Shown: positions 23,617 through 34,971, counted from the first letter of the stretch. The stretch: 64,000 nucleotides of DNA from Hippasteria phrygiana (GCA_037893225.1 JAZGUH010000410.1:248001-312000); one strand, 5' to 3'. A program made the numbers and translations. The notes: a model not told the origin generated them from the sequence alone.

Positions 23617-24576
23617 TTAAAGGAAACATGCTTCTCAAATTGACCGGATCACATTTTATTTCATAAATAAATTCATTTATATGTATTAAATGTGAATTAA
23701 AAGCCAAACTGGTTCAAGTGAAGTTTTAGTGTGATTATTTGCCGCTCAAAAATTGACCCCCCCTTTTTGAAATTTGTTGAGACTCAAATTGAGGGCGCTG
23801 TTCGTGACGTAGACCGAGGCACCGAAATTCATGGATCGACTCGATAGTCTGGACCCGGCCCGTATACACACACTAGGTCTACACGTGCAATTTCGTAAGT
23901 TGCAACAACAACAACTAACATCGAACTTACCCTGATTTTCTCCCTTTTAGCGAAGGCTCCTCGGGGAATGGGCCGTTTAACTGCTTTCGCCTATATCTTA
24001 CTCACATCTGGGAACTTTGTTGGGATGGCAGTGGACTTAAGCATATTTTTAATGGACATCCCAAAGGATTTGAAAATACCAGTACCGAAACACGACGGCT
24101 CAAAGTGGTCGCTACATAACGCTGAGAAGCTGCTGGGGCCGGACCACTTTGCTCTTGTCACCTTCACTTTCGCCGTCCAAATTCTCCGATATTTCGCATC
24201 AGTTGAAAATAAATGAAGGCTTACTCCATCCGTCGTTGTTTTGCTGCACACAGCAGCCACACACCTTGTCTGCATGGCCGAAAAACACTATATTTTGCTT
24301 AGATTTTGGACGAAGAATTTTCGCCGTACAATGTACACACAATGCATACCCGTGATGAATGGGTAATGTGCCTCGATCTACGTCACACACTTATGTTAAT
24401 GAGGGTCCCACTCAGGGGGCGGAGTAGCTTGGACAAACATTTTCAAAAATTGTTTTCTCATATTATTTAATCTGGGAAATAATTGTCTCTGGACACAAAA
24501 TATCAATGTCAAGATAATACTTTATTGTTTTAAGCAGGAATAATGCAATATAAATCCTAAATCATGTTTCCTTTAA
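23617..24576 (-). mobile_element. Kolobok-like nonautonomous transposon, copy 2 (inverted)
   Basis: TTAA at 23617-23620 and 24573-24576 with inverted ends AGGAAACATG / CATGTTTCCT, one base different from copy 1 (AGGAACCATG). Interior aligns with copy 1 in reverse, lacking its GTAC-rich tract. Contains the broken THAP exon. Confidence 0.8.
23991..24275 (-). pseudogene. Truncated THAP exon of Kolobok-like copy 2
   Basis: Starts at an ATG equivalent to that of copy 1 and keeps the Cys pair CVAAVC, Trp, CSDHF and AIPTKF. An insertion of about a dozen bases after the PDV codons introduces a stop, so the frame ends near residue 94, whereas the donor site of the original exon is still present downstream (near 23930). 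It is therefore a decayed relative of 5419-5750. Confidence 0.7.
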
Positions 24577-24937
24577 CCGCTGCATAAAACTTTTCAAAAC
24601 ACACGTGCATATATTAACAAAATACATTTCTTCAGGATTCGATGAAAAGTCTAATAAAAAGCACCATATCCGCATTAGCTGCTGATGTCAACATGCATAG
24701 GTGGGACAAGTCTAGCGTCAGGCTACTGTCAAGGTTATTGCTGGCGAATATTGGCCTAGTCATTATATTATATAATTAACTTCGTTGCCTTGCTCAGCGA
24801 TGTGTAACAAATAACCAGCAATTTGTGCGCACATTTTCCTTGTTGATCAATTACCCTATGAGTCCCCCAGCTTGTGTAACAAATGGTATACCCTGTTATT
24901 GGACCGTGTTTCACAGAAGGAAAGTGCACCGTCGCGA
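24577..24937. other. No gene recognised
   Basis: AT-rich spacer. Confidence 0.4.
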
Positions 24938-25172
24938 AAGGGCGGATCCAGGGGGGCCAAAGGGGGCCATGCCCCCCCCCCCCCCACAAAAAAAACCCAA
25001 ATTCTTTTATTTTTATTTTGATTTTGATTTTGTTAAATGACGTCGCAAAAAGGCAGCCACTGCGTACACCCACCCACAAAACTCAGCCAAACATTTTTTT
25101 GGCCCCTCCCCAAACAAATTGACCAAACAAATGTTTGGCCCCCCCCAAAATTGTGTTCTGGATCCGCCCTTG
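24938..25172. mobile_element. hAT-like MITE with GGGCGGATCCAG ends
   Basis: Ends AAGGGCGGATCCAG and CTGGATCCGCCCTT are perfect inverted repeats; C runs and GGCC words lie just inside. Such ends are typical of hAT-superfamily derivatives in marine invertebrates. The expected 8-bp target duplication is not clear. Confidence 0.65.
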
Positions 25173-26099
25173 CCGTCACGACGGTTCATCCTTTCATGTA
25201 CTTGTGATGGATTTGTGAAAACAACTTGTCATGCGTTTACATTTTACAAAACTAGTTTCACCAGTGAAACCTATTCATGCATGGGTGCACTTTTCTGTGT
25301 GTAATTTTGTTCCCCTGTGGAGTGTTTGACGTAACTTTTTCACGTGTAATTACAATATTACATGCACCTGTTGTAATGATGCAATATACTGTGCATTAGA
25401 GACAGTCCACTGAAACAATACCGTCAAGAAAGATGAAAATAGCATAAGTTCTGATTTGTTAAAATTCAAACTGAAAATGATGATGAAAAACTGTTTTTTG
25501 CAACACTGACTCGATAGATTTGCCCATCATTCTGTACTCGCTGTTTGCAGAAGGTGAGATGCGTGTGCATTATAGGCGTACTGTTTATATGGTATTTTAA
25601 ACTTTGACCGAATTTGTTGGAACTGCCTAGTTTTATAACAAAGAACAGTGGGGCTTTTACCACCGCTGTTAGTTCTGCATCAAACGTCGGAGAGCAAAGA
25701 AACTCACCCGTGTCTATTGAGTTGTTCCATTGTACAAGCACGTAGGGTGGTAGCCCCTACCATTACACAGGTCTGACCCGCATCAATTCTATATAAGTTG
25801 ACTGATTTTCAATTCCCCATTGGACTTCCGGTTGCTTTCTCGTTTTCTTTGGGAATACAACTAATCAGAAATCAACAATAGATTATTCCCAAAATTGTAG
25901 AGGGGGCCCGCAACATAATAGCCCGTTCTCACTTGAACGATTTGTTTGTACAACTGCGTATATACAACCGCCGTACAAGCGCTGTTCGATCCGTGCGAAT
26001 CGCACACTGAAAGCAGGGCCTTTTGGCGTCGATCTTTATAACCGTTAACCGCACTTGATGTTCGACAGTCAACAAGTATTCAGCTGGAACATCAGGTAG
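25173..26099. other. No gene recognised
   Basis: Unique-looking sequence; the minus ORF at 25466-25741 has no features. Confidence 0.4.
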
Positions 26100-26500
26100 C
26101 GAATGTTTGTTGGTAAGATTCGCCCAGGTTGGACGGCAGAAGCACCGCGCTCGCCGCGGGGTCGCACCGCACTTGCAAGTTCACACAGCTTGTACAGCAG
26201 TCTGATGGCAGTCGCACCGGGGTCTCATGAGATTCGCACAGGTTGCACGGCAGTTGCACGGCAGTCTGATGGATGTCGCACGGGAGTCGCACGGGGTCTG
26301 CTGGGAGTCGCACGGCCGAGCCGTGCGACTCTCTTCAGACTCCCGATCCCGTGCGACCTATCAGACCTGCCGCGCGACTGCCGTGCGACCCCCATGCGAC
26401 CAATGCGAACAATGCGAACCGTGCGACAGCCGTAGGGAAATTTTCAACATTTGAAAAAACTCGCACGGGCATGCGACCCGTCCGAATTACACACGACACC
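26100..26500. mobile_element. GC-rich foldback of GTCGCACGG words
   Basis: GTCGCACGG-type words run on the left and CCGTGCGAC on the right, mirrored about position 26313 (GTCGCACGGCCGAGCCGTGCGAC core, split by a 3-bp centre). ORFs on both strands are compositional artefacts. Confidence 0.65.
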
Positions 26501-26769
26501 CCTACAACCGTTCTAAACCGTTCTATATTTGCTGGTTTCGATTTTTGCGTTTGTGGAGGCATCATCTTTGTAAATATTTCGTAAGCTCACAGATAGATTG
26601 AAACTATAGTCATTTTGTCTTCTGATCATTTCTAAAGTTATACCTTTAAATGGATTTTTTTAAATTACACAAATATATACGCATTGGGTGTTATTACATC
26701 TTAGTTACTCGTCGGTCGATTTTTAAAAATATTTCATAGAAAATACCAGAACATATCTCATGCTAACAA

Positions 26770-26998
26770 ATTGTCGCTTCCCATGTTGTATCGTAAAAGT
26801 TGGGGCGTGATCCCTGGCTGTGCGGCATTTATGCATTATGAGTTTGTGACTTCTGACTAGCACCCCGGCCGTTTAAAGACACTTACAATTTAGGAGATCA
26901 CCCGGGCAAGATAGCCCAGTGGTAGAGCACCGGAAAAGTATTCCGGAGGTCGCAGGTTCAAATCCCGCTTCTGCCAGTGCTCTGTGTTCGCTTTGAAA
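26770..26998 (+). repeat. tRNA-bearing repeat, copy 4 (plus orientation)
   Basis: tRNA-like segment at about 26903-26979 (A-box word TAGCCCAGTGG, B-box word GGTTCAAATCC). The conserved body lies 5' of the tRNA-like part, which is the reverse of the usual SINE layout. Only copy on the plus strand. Confidence 0.7.
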
Positions 26999-27612
26999 AT
27001 TATCAATTCAATTTGGAAAACTATTTTTCGGGGTACTATGTACAAAAAGCACAGACACAACATATCTTTGAAGTTGACCTTACGACTGAATATAGGCCTA
27101 TGTTAATATTCTTTTTGAGAAACAAATTGAAAACGGTCTAATTGATTTTGATTATGACAGCTTTAAAAACATGTGGATATTCTTTTAATCTCATTAAGCA
27201 GCTTCCCTGCAATTTAGAGGGCACATTTTTTTCTTCTGAATAACCAAAAAGTGTAATTTTGCTGATTTTGTGCCAAAACAAACATTCTGAAGATTGAAAT
27301 TGATGCCTGGGAAAGGAATGATGTCTCCAACCCACCTAAAATAATTTTAAAAAAGCTTCTAAAATAGGGCAAGTGTATTGTATTGTAAATTGTTCAATTG
27401 ATAGGTTTGGAGTTTGTCTCGATTTAAGATGATCAACTAGTTAAGTCAAGTTAAGTTAAGTTAAGTTTAGTTTAAGCATTAATATTACAGCACTTTGCAC
27501 CAACAATACTACATTTTCATGTACACCTCTCAGATAAGACTTTAAGATGTTAAAGTTTGTCTTTCTTTCGGCAAAGTTATTAGTCTGGGATCAGATTTTC
27601 AACAGTAGGCCG
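26999..27612. other. No gene; short GTTAA microsatellite
   Basis: AAGTTAAGTTAAGTTAAG-type microsatellite at about 27442-27475. Otherwise unique AT-rich DNA. Confidence 0.5.

Positions 27613-27651
<39 letters not shown>
27613..27651. repeat. Poly(C) tract, 39 bases
   Basis: The longest uninterrupted C run in the window. Confidence 0.95.
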
Positions 27652-27652
<1 letters not shown>

Positions 27653-27844
27653 CCACCCGTACTAGCTGACCGTGTCTCAAAAAGGTGACATTTATCACAC
27701 AACTGTATTAGTGGAACATTTTTCCTGGCCCTATTTGCGTTTCATCTTGTAGTCTCCTCTTATATTTGTTTTTCAAATTTTTCTGTAAAAATTGTAAATC
27801 TCAAACGGGTCAGCCAGTTATAGCCCCGCCCCTAATTCTCAGGC

Positions 27845-28048
27845 CCCTCGGCTGCGCATGCGCTGGGCTGTGCTAAAATTTTCGCTGGTTACCACAACTT
27901 TGTGTTATTTTGATCTGGGGATACCAAGCACCGCCGCCATATTGTTTAGGCCTGGCGGTAATTTAAATTTTAGATTTGTGGTGCCATTTTTTGTCGTTGT
28001 TTTCCGACAAATTCGATTTGATGTGTAGCCCATTGATGCAGCTATGAG
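27845..28048 (+). promoter_or_regulatory. Promoter and first exon with NRF1 and YY1 sites
   Basis: TGCGCATGCGC at 27853-27863 is a full NRF1 palindrome, and GCCGCCATATTG at 27933-27944 is a YY1-type site (reverse of CAATATGGCGGC). About 100 bp further is GCTATGAG followed by the strong donor gtaagtac (exon end 28048). NRF1 and YY1 are typical of TATA-less housekeeping promoters in animals. I infer plus-strand transcription starting near 27890-27950, with at most five coding bases in exon 1. Confidence 0.5.
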
Positions 28049-31000
28049 GTAAGTACATACCTATCAATTTTTTTAAATTAAAATAGGCTTTAGCTCTGTT
28101 TCGTTATTGAACTGTCGGTTGTATAAATATGATGTCCAGTTTTCGGACGCACGGCCGAACAAAATAGGGAGTCCACCGTTTTGGACCGTGTCCCGAACCC
28201 ATGCAATTGCAAAATTAGGGGTTTTCAATGATAATTAAGGAAAGAGTTCCATATCCGGACATCACTTATTTTCTCTTAATTATAATATTTATATGACTTA
28301 AAAACGACAAAAAAGTGTAAATCTTATGAAGAAACACGAATTTTTTTAGGAGGGAAAAAATGTCAACTTATTTATACTATACTACTACTACTTAACTTTA
28401 GTTATACTTTTAAAATACTTTGACTTTTTTTTGTCATGGCCCATAGACTTTGTGCATGAGGTATGTCCGGATATAGAACTCTTTCCATAATTAGTATCTT
28501 GAGCGGTCAAAAACACAAAAAAGTGAAGTTACTGCTATATATAGTCCGAGTAACTTGGACCCTTCATATCGCCTTTTTTAACATTTGGACATGATCTGGC
28601 GATAGTAGGGTCCAAGTCGATTGCACAATAGAGAATGGTCAAACACAAAATCCCCCCAAAAAACATCAGAATTCAACCTTACAACGGCCACCAAAATACT
28701 AGATACGCCACCACCTGACCAAGTGGAGTTCCGTGATCAGATAAATGTACCAAGGTTTACTTAACATCCAAATAAAAAGTGAAATTTTACCGTTTATTTC
28801 CCAGAGACCCCCGCAGAACATGTCTTTTCGCCGTTTTGAAGTTCAAAAAGTAACTCCTCCATCTTGCATGACGTACGTCACCCTGATGCGCAGCGCCCGC
28901 ATGCACCGCCCGACAACCTGCCGGCGACTGCTTCGCGAGTGGTAAAACGGTCGCTGTACGTGTTCGTGTGTAGATCATAGAGTTATACATGTAGCATGTG
29001 TAGTATATTGATTCGAGGTTTCACGCGCGTCATGAGGTAGGAAATTCTTCACGAAACAGTCGCCGGCATAAACAGGTTGTCGCGCGGTGCATGCTAGTCT
29101 TGGTTCCAAGACGTCCTTAGCGCGGTGCGACGTACAGCGCGCACGGCATGGCAGCACCCTTTAGCTACACAAACACAAACTGGCGAGAGGGCGCTGTCGG
29201 CCGGCCGTGCGCGCTATACGTCGCACCGCTAAGAACGTCTTGGAACCTAGACTAGCATGCACCGCGCGACAACCTGTTTATGCCGGCGACTGTTTCGTGA
29301 AGAATTTCCTACCTCATGACGCGCGTGAAACCTCGAATCAATATACTACACATGCTACATGTATAACTCTATGATCTACACACGAACACGTACAGCGACC
29401 GTTTTACCACTCGCGAAGCAGTCGCCGGCAGGTTGTCGGGCGGTGCATGCGGGCGCTGCGCATCAGGGTGACGTACGTCATGCAAGATGGAGGAGTTACT
29501 TTTTGAACTTCAAAACGGCGAAAAGACATGTTCTGCGGGGGTCTCTGGGAAATAAACGGTAAAATTTCACTTTTTATTTGGATGTTAAGTAAACCTTGGT
29601 ACATTTATCTGATCACGGAACTCCACTTGGTCAGGTGGTGGCGTATCTAGTATTTTGGTGGCCGTTGTAATTAAGGTTGAATTCTGATGTTTTTTGGGGG
29701 GATTTTGTGTTTGACCATTCTCTATTGTGCAATCGACTTGGACCCTACTATCGCCAGATCATGTCCAAATGTTAAAAAAGGCGATATGAAGGGTCCAAGT
29801 TACTCGGACTATGCTATATACTGGTATAATATTGGTATTGCTGAAAGCCACTTCCCCGTAGTTTTATGAGACATGTCCTTTGTCTATGCAGGGTAACAAA
29901 ATAATGTCCCCAATATCAAACAAGTTGCGTCCGCTGGAAAACATGGTGTTCTTCATCCATGCTCCGACTAAACCGTGGTAGAACACGGCAAAGTAGGCCT
30001 TGTGGCACTTTCTTCGCCTTCTGACCCGGGTTCGACTTCCACCAGGGTCGACATGTGGATTGGGGTTTCGACCGTGCCCGTGGCCTAGGCGGTATACCCA
30101 CCATACCAGTCACCACGGATGGAGAGGAGAATTTACTCTGCGAGGATTACCTGCAAGATCGCTGGCACGAAGAAGATGTACTCCTTCATGAGTTTGCACA
30201 TGCCATTCACCTTATCTCTTTAAACCGTATCAACGCATCCTTTCAGCCGGCTCTCATGGACATTTACGAAATGGCAAAAGCAGACAATCTGTGGTCCAAT
30301 ACCTACGCAATTTCCAACCATAGAGAGTATTTTGCCGAGGGCGCGCAAGGATTTTTCAATGTGCAAACGTGCAAAAACTTTATCGATAACGTCCATAATG
30401 ACATCTGCACGCGGGACGCACTGAAAGATTACGACCGGCGACTGTATGATCTTTTAGTAGAAGTCTTTCCCTGCATGAGTACTATAATTGACCGCTGTAA
30501 CGGCGACCAAGGTAGGTTCAGTCGTGTACTTTAGCAACAATGACACTATAGGACACTGTGGACATGACCGCCAAGGAAATAGTGACTGCAGATGCAACGA
30601 ATATGCGTCTTTTCTGGTTTAAAAAAAATCACCACATACAAAAGTGCCCTTTCAAAATATTTCCGTCTGACAAATGTTTCAAAAATCGGGGCGAGGGGGG
30701 GGGGGGGGGGTGGTGGATATAGGAGTAGAACTAGGGCGTTGTTAAAACAGATTATACGTTCGCTTACGTGATTTGTTTTTGCGGTTTCGATTATGAAATA
30801 TTGGTACAATTTGCCTTCTGATCTTGCAGTCTATTCTTTTTTGTTGATTTTCTATCAATTTGTTTGTAATTTATCTTTAGTATATTTATTAGTTCGTATT
30901 AGCTTAACAACTTTTTTTCGATATCTTTTTTTGCCAAAATTAAGAGAAAGCTGCAAACCAAGTACTGAGAATGAACTGTGACATCTTTGACACTGCAACA

Positions 31001-34000
31001 GATTCCGCAACAACGGACAGTGCTACAAGTTCCCCAGACGTCACAACAGGTAAGTTCTGCCAACTGATGCGTCGCTATGGCAAAATGTCCCAGATTAAAC
31101 AATCGCCTTAACAGGGCATGTCCAAAATACTCGAACCCAGCCAATATTTAATTTTAAAGAAATCCTGCGTATATTGGGTTTAAAGTGTCAAGATGTAAAA
31201 TCACATTAAACTCGTCATTTTCAGCAAATCATGAACATTACTTCCACAACTTAGTTTGACTTCTTATTTCTGTTTTTCACTTCTTTCTAAATTATCAATG
31301 TTTAGCAACATTGAAATATGTGCAGTTTCACAGCAATGAATTGTATTCTATGGTACGGCTACCCTGGGGAAGGTTACACGCTTGACTCAATGCTTTGCGA
31401 ATACACTAATAATATTACATCTAACAATGGCCCAACGGGACATAGTCCTAAAACACCGTCCGTCTTCGCCACCAACTTTGCATTTGATGCATGGTTTTGT
31501 ATTAAAAGAGAGCTTATGTCTTACGCGTTCAGGTCAATACTCTTAAAATGCAATAACTATATTCTCTTAACAATATTCAGGGGAATATTTATGTTCTGTT
31601 ATTTGTGACTTACCGTGTATGGTTAAGTTTGGGGCATTTGTAAGCATGGGTTGTGGAACTGGAAATGTATGTTGGCTCATCAAAGCATTTTACAAGCGGG
31701 GGTGGGGGGGGGGGCACTTTCTCAACGTTGCTTCTCAACGTTGTTTTGTTCTTACCCGTATACACGCAAAAAAGACCGTTACATGGTTTTGCTTTTCTTT
31801 TCTGGTTTGCTACGGTACCGTAGAAGTAGGCCCTTATAAGAAAACAAAAACAATTGCCAACGAGCGGTGGGGGGGGGGGGGGGGGTGGTTCGACTCCCCA
31901 AACACCCCTCTGGATCCGCCCCTGCATGTTTCAAAGACTACAAATCTCTAACATTTTCTTTTCTTGTTGCTATTTATTCTCCCTAGATGGCACTGACTGC
32001 CCCCATGCTGGATGGGATCAAATATATACTGCTATTTTCATACCATTCAATTTGTCTTGGAATTTCCTTTCCATTGATATCAAATTTGTGACAAATAGCT
32101 AAAAAAAACATAAATAATTCCGGACTCCCGAACACAAAGGCCAGGCAAGCCCACCGTTAGTACTTTAACTCCTTCTGGTTGGCTATTATTAATGGGGCAC
32201 TTATGCAGCCAAGCAGAAAACGAAGAATAGGCAAACAATGGATTGTGCGTATAGAACAACTACCAGCTAGGGTGCCTTTTTTCAACCTACAGCAATGGCT
32301 GTCATCCGTATTCAAGAGGTAATAGGAGGCTTTGTATGACGTTGAAATTGCAAAAATGCAAGGTTGCATTTTAAAATCCTACTTCTGATTAATTAAACGT
32401 TTGGGAAAATTTGTAAATGGATTTTTATTTTTTATTTTTTCAACTTCATATCCTCAGTGTACACATGCACATGTACATGTTAATTTCTGGTTGGTGTTTC
32501 TCGGATTTTCACAACATAACAGGTTGTGACATGTGTTAGACAGTATTATCAAGGAGGGTTTTTCAGATTTTGTTTCTGTCCCTGACCCAGTTTGGTCAGG
32601 GTATTCAAATCCTTCCCTGAAACGATGTTTAGCTAGGCATCTTCTCTGATGCTGTACAGTCATATGTGCAATAGACACAGTTACAACTAGACTTCTATGT
32701 CTGTTACAAGAACAGAACATAGGGCTTTTTCGTTTCTTTATTACATCACTTGGAATTTTGCATACGTTGTTCACATTTATATTTCAGTATATGTGACCAA
32801 ACAAACGTTTTAAAAAAGAATTTCGACATTTGCATGTTCCGTTGAAGAGATACATGTATGGCTTTAAAGTTGGAAAATTTAAACAAAGCTATAAAATGGT
32901 ATGATCATGTCATAGTGACGTCACATCAATTTGTATCTGTAATTCTAGTTGGCCTACCAGCATACTAAGAATGGATGCAACCTTAAGTACAGTTCTCTAG
33001 ATATAGGACCTTAACATATGCACCTTTAAGATAATGTCATGTTACCCATGATGACGTCATCACGACGGCACTTGTCAAAGCAAATATTTGCAACGTGGTC
33101 TTGGCCTATGTCAAGATTGAAGTCAATCTGATCAACGACAGTATAACATTTAAATAGCACAATGAAATATTAAACATTAAAAAATTCATAGAAAAAACCA
33201 ATGATGTTATCATGACGTCACTCTTCGACATACAATTTCATGACGAAATGTGGTATAATCTCCAGCAATGATTAACATCACTTGTTTTCAATCCCCCATA
33301 TATAAACCCCAAAATTTGTTCAGTGTGGAAAGACCTTTTGGAATACTTGTGACTTGGTCATATTGTACTGCTTCTTACAGGTTCATTTCCAGGCTAAAAG
33401 TAAAAGTGGCATGCTTGTTTTCTATGAGCATCCTAATTCTTCACGGCCTTGTAAAGCAAGTGTTGGAAATTTACATTGCATTAAATCAAACAAAATCTGT
33501 TTTTGATCTTCACAGAGAAACCACAAGCACGTGCCTGGCATCTGTAGAATACAGTCTACTGGCTGATCGCTGAGCTACATGTACATGTACAAGGAGTCCA
33601 AGTGCAAGTGGGAAGGAACCAGAGCTATTTTCATGGCCTTACTCTGCTGCAGACACTGCTATAAATGCTGGTGAGTTCCAGTTAATGTTAAGCCGCTCTA
33701 ATCAGGCCCCAATTTCATGGAATCCGTAACGGCCTGCAATTCTGTGCTAACCGAGCTACATATGTAGCACATAAATTCTGCGCTAACCCTGTATGCACAG
33801 AACACTTACTTACGGGATGTACGCATGCGCACAATCCAAAATTCTTTGCGGATCCGTGAAATAAAGTGTAGTAGTCAGAAATACGCTAACCGTTAGCACA
33901 ATGTTTGTGGCGAATATTTTGGGGGGCACTTACCAGTCATAAATTCTGTCCGTGTGACCATATTCATTGTCTCAAGTCTTTCTCATTCAATCATGTAGAC

Positions 34001-34971
34001 TGTTTGATCTCATCTATTCACCCTAACTGTTTGCTCTTGATTGTTGGATTTGGTGGTTTTTCCATCCAAGGGTTCTCCTTGAGGTTTTTTGTGAGGTGGC
34101 TCCCACCACAATATTAGCGGTGGGAGAAATCAGAGATTTCACATTCTTTGGACTTGGACAAATTGGGGCATCATAGCTCCATGTAAAGTAATTATGCCAA
34201 GGCGCTACAGTCCTGAACCCATCAAAATTAGACAAAACCTGCTGTAAGGATTTGGGTAGTTAGGGTTAAAGCCTTTTCTTACTCTAGAGACGATAAAAGT
34301 TATTTTCCTTCTACTACAGATATTCCCATGATTCTGTTGTTTGGGGGACAAAGATTTCACACCTTTCCAATGCTTTTCCTCATTTTTCACCTTTGCAGCC
34401 CGCAGGGCGATATTGTATCATTTACTCGTGCCCATAATAGATTCCGCCTGGCAGGGCTGTAGTCGAGTCCCTGCAAGTCCTTTCACAAGTCCTTTCACAA
34501 GTCCTTTCACAAGTCCAGTCACAAGTCCTTTCATAAAGCCAGTCCCAAGTAACTAAATGAACAATGTCAAAGGAATGCCATTGATTGGAATTAGGACTGG
34601 AGGGTTTGTGATGGACTTGCAGGGACTTGTGATGGGCTCGACTACAGCCCTGCCGCCTGGATTCCAAACTAAATAGGAGCGGAATGCTTCTAATTGGAAT
34701 TAATTACTTGATTGCGAACCGTGGCCCATTTTTTCATACAATGTTTCATTTGAAAGCCAATAACTTGGGTAACGCTACAAAGTTAGCAATTCCTTTTTTA
34801 TTTAATATCGTCTTTTGGAGTGCCATACCCAAAAAGCACAGGCATGGCATTAAGGCGTTAGACAGAGGGTCTCATTCAAGCAAAGATTCAGCAAGGTAAA
34901 ACCTGTTAAACGTTCTATTTATTTATTCTTGTTGTGACAGGCAAGCCAAGTCATTCAAGACACCTGAGTGA
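28044..34971 (+). CDS. Hypothetical gene, main exon split by a 203-bp inverted-repeat element
   Basis: Proposed exons: ATGAG at 28044-28048, 34399-34895, 34941-34971 (stop TGA, exon to 35031). Phases match (AG|C), acceptors are pyrimidine-rich (cacctttgcag, gttgtgacag) and donors good. With the inserted element (34451-34653) and one 6-bp target copy left out, 95 codons of the second exon are open in one frame; with it in place the frame stops after about four further residues. The product has hydrophobic stretches (MLLIGINYLI, LAIPFLFNIVFW) and a basic C-terminus; I recognise no family. Either a gene disrupted in this haplotype, a decaying gene, or a noncoding transcript with a chance frame. 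A further exon candidate at 33516-33670 has stops in all frames. Confidence 0.25.
28239..28486. mobile_element. MITE family E, copy 1
   Basis: Inverted ends GGAAAGAGTTCCATATCCGG and its reverse, flanked by ATAATTA on both sides (28231-28237, 28487-28493). Related copies at 51043-51244 and, interrupted, at 45477-45928. Confidence 0.75.
28541..29812. mobile_element. 1.27-kb near-perfect palindrome (foldback transposon)
   Basis: Left arm 28541-29146 and right arm 29205-29812 are almost identical inverted copies; the 66- and 67-codon ORFs in the two arms translate to the same peptides. A 58-bp unpaired spacer lies between. Outer ends ATAGTCCGAGTAAC / GTTACTCGGACTAT are flanked by 7-bp direct repeats GCTATAT (28534-28540, 29813-29819), the sign of a transposition event. 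No transposase is encoded. Each arm also contains a smaller inverted repeat. Confidence 0.88.
29822..30070 (+). repeat. Displaced copy of the 20191-20439 block
   Basis: Starts two bases beyond the palindrome's target duplication and ends at the junction with the inverted protease fragment (TTTCG/CG shared by both parents). Confidence 0.85.
30695..30710. repeat. Poly(G) tract, counterpart of 17740-17783
   Basis: Sixteen G followed by TGGTGG; much shorter than the parental C tract. Confidence 0.85.
31868..31886. repeat. Poly(G) tract, counterpart of 16623-16642
   Basis: G run followed by TGG and then CTCTGGATCCGCCCCTG near 31910-31925, an intact hAT-like end (the parent reads GCAGGGGCGGATGCAG). 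Confidence 0.8.
32103..33515. other. No gene recognised
   Basis: AT-rich. ORFs at 32454-32774 (-) and 33268-33573 (+) have no features. An acceptor-like cttcttacag occurs near 33380, but no exon can be defined. Confidence 0.4.
33516..33670 (+). ncRNA. Candidate untranslated exon of the plus-strand transcript
   Basis: Bounded by a strong acceptor (tttttgatcttcacag) and a strong donor (CTG|gtgagttcc). All three frames carry stops, so if spliced it is noncoding or an alternative exon of the gene starting at 27.9 kb. No RNA evidence is available. Confidence 0.25.
34138..34269 (-). mobile_element. MITE family F, copy 1 (partial)
   Basis: Reverse of 42066-42233 over words TTGGACTTGGACAAATT, CATAGCTCCATGTAAAGTAA, and GGTAGTTAGGGTTAA; only the TTAA at the right end (34266-34269) is intact. 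Confidence 0.6.
34451..34653. mobile_element. 203-bp inverted-repeat element inside a candidate exon
   Basis: Perfect 17-bp inverted ends GCAGGGCTGTAGTCGAG, flanked by the direct repeat CGCCTG (34445-34450, 34654-34659). The interior repeats CCTTTCACAAGT-type 12-mers. The element at 54783-55166 has related ends and a much larger internal array. Confidence 0.75.

Larger units (their letters stand above)
30069..32102 (+). pseudogene. Truncated inverted duplicate of the secreted metalloprotease paralogue
   Basis: Reverse-orientation copy of 16478-18409. Remaining parts: 3' half of the catalytic exon (30069-30511, still with HEFAH and EYFAEG), linker exon (30951-31049) and last exon start (31987 on). 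Signal peptide, propeptide and the N-terminal half of the catalytic domain are missing, so no secreted enzyme can be made. Splice sites are conserved. Homology to the parent stops at 32031 inside the last exon, after which the frame runs through unrelated sequence to a stop at 32100-32102. A GTG/ATG upstream in the fused block is fortuitous. High similarity to the parent implies a recent event. Confidence 0.85.

Noticed and set aside
28745..29604. 66- and 67-codon ORFs as conserved genes
   Set aside because: They are the same sequence read from both arms of the palindrome; identity reflects the inverted repeat, not selection on protein.
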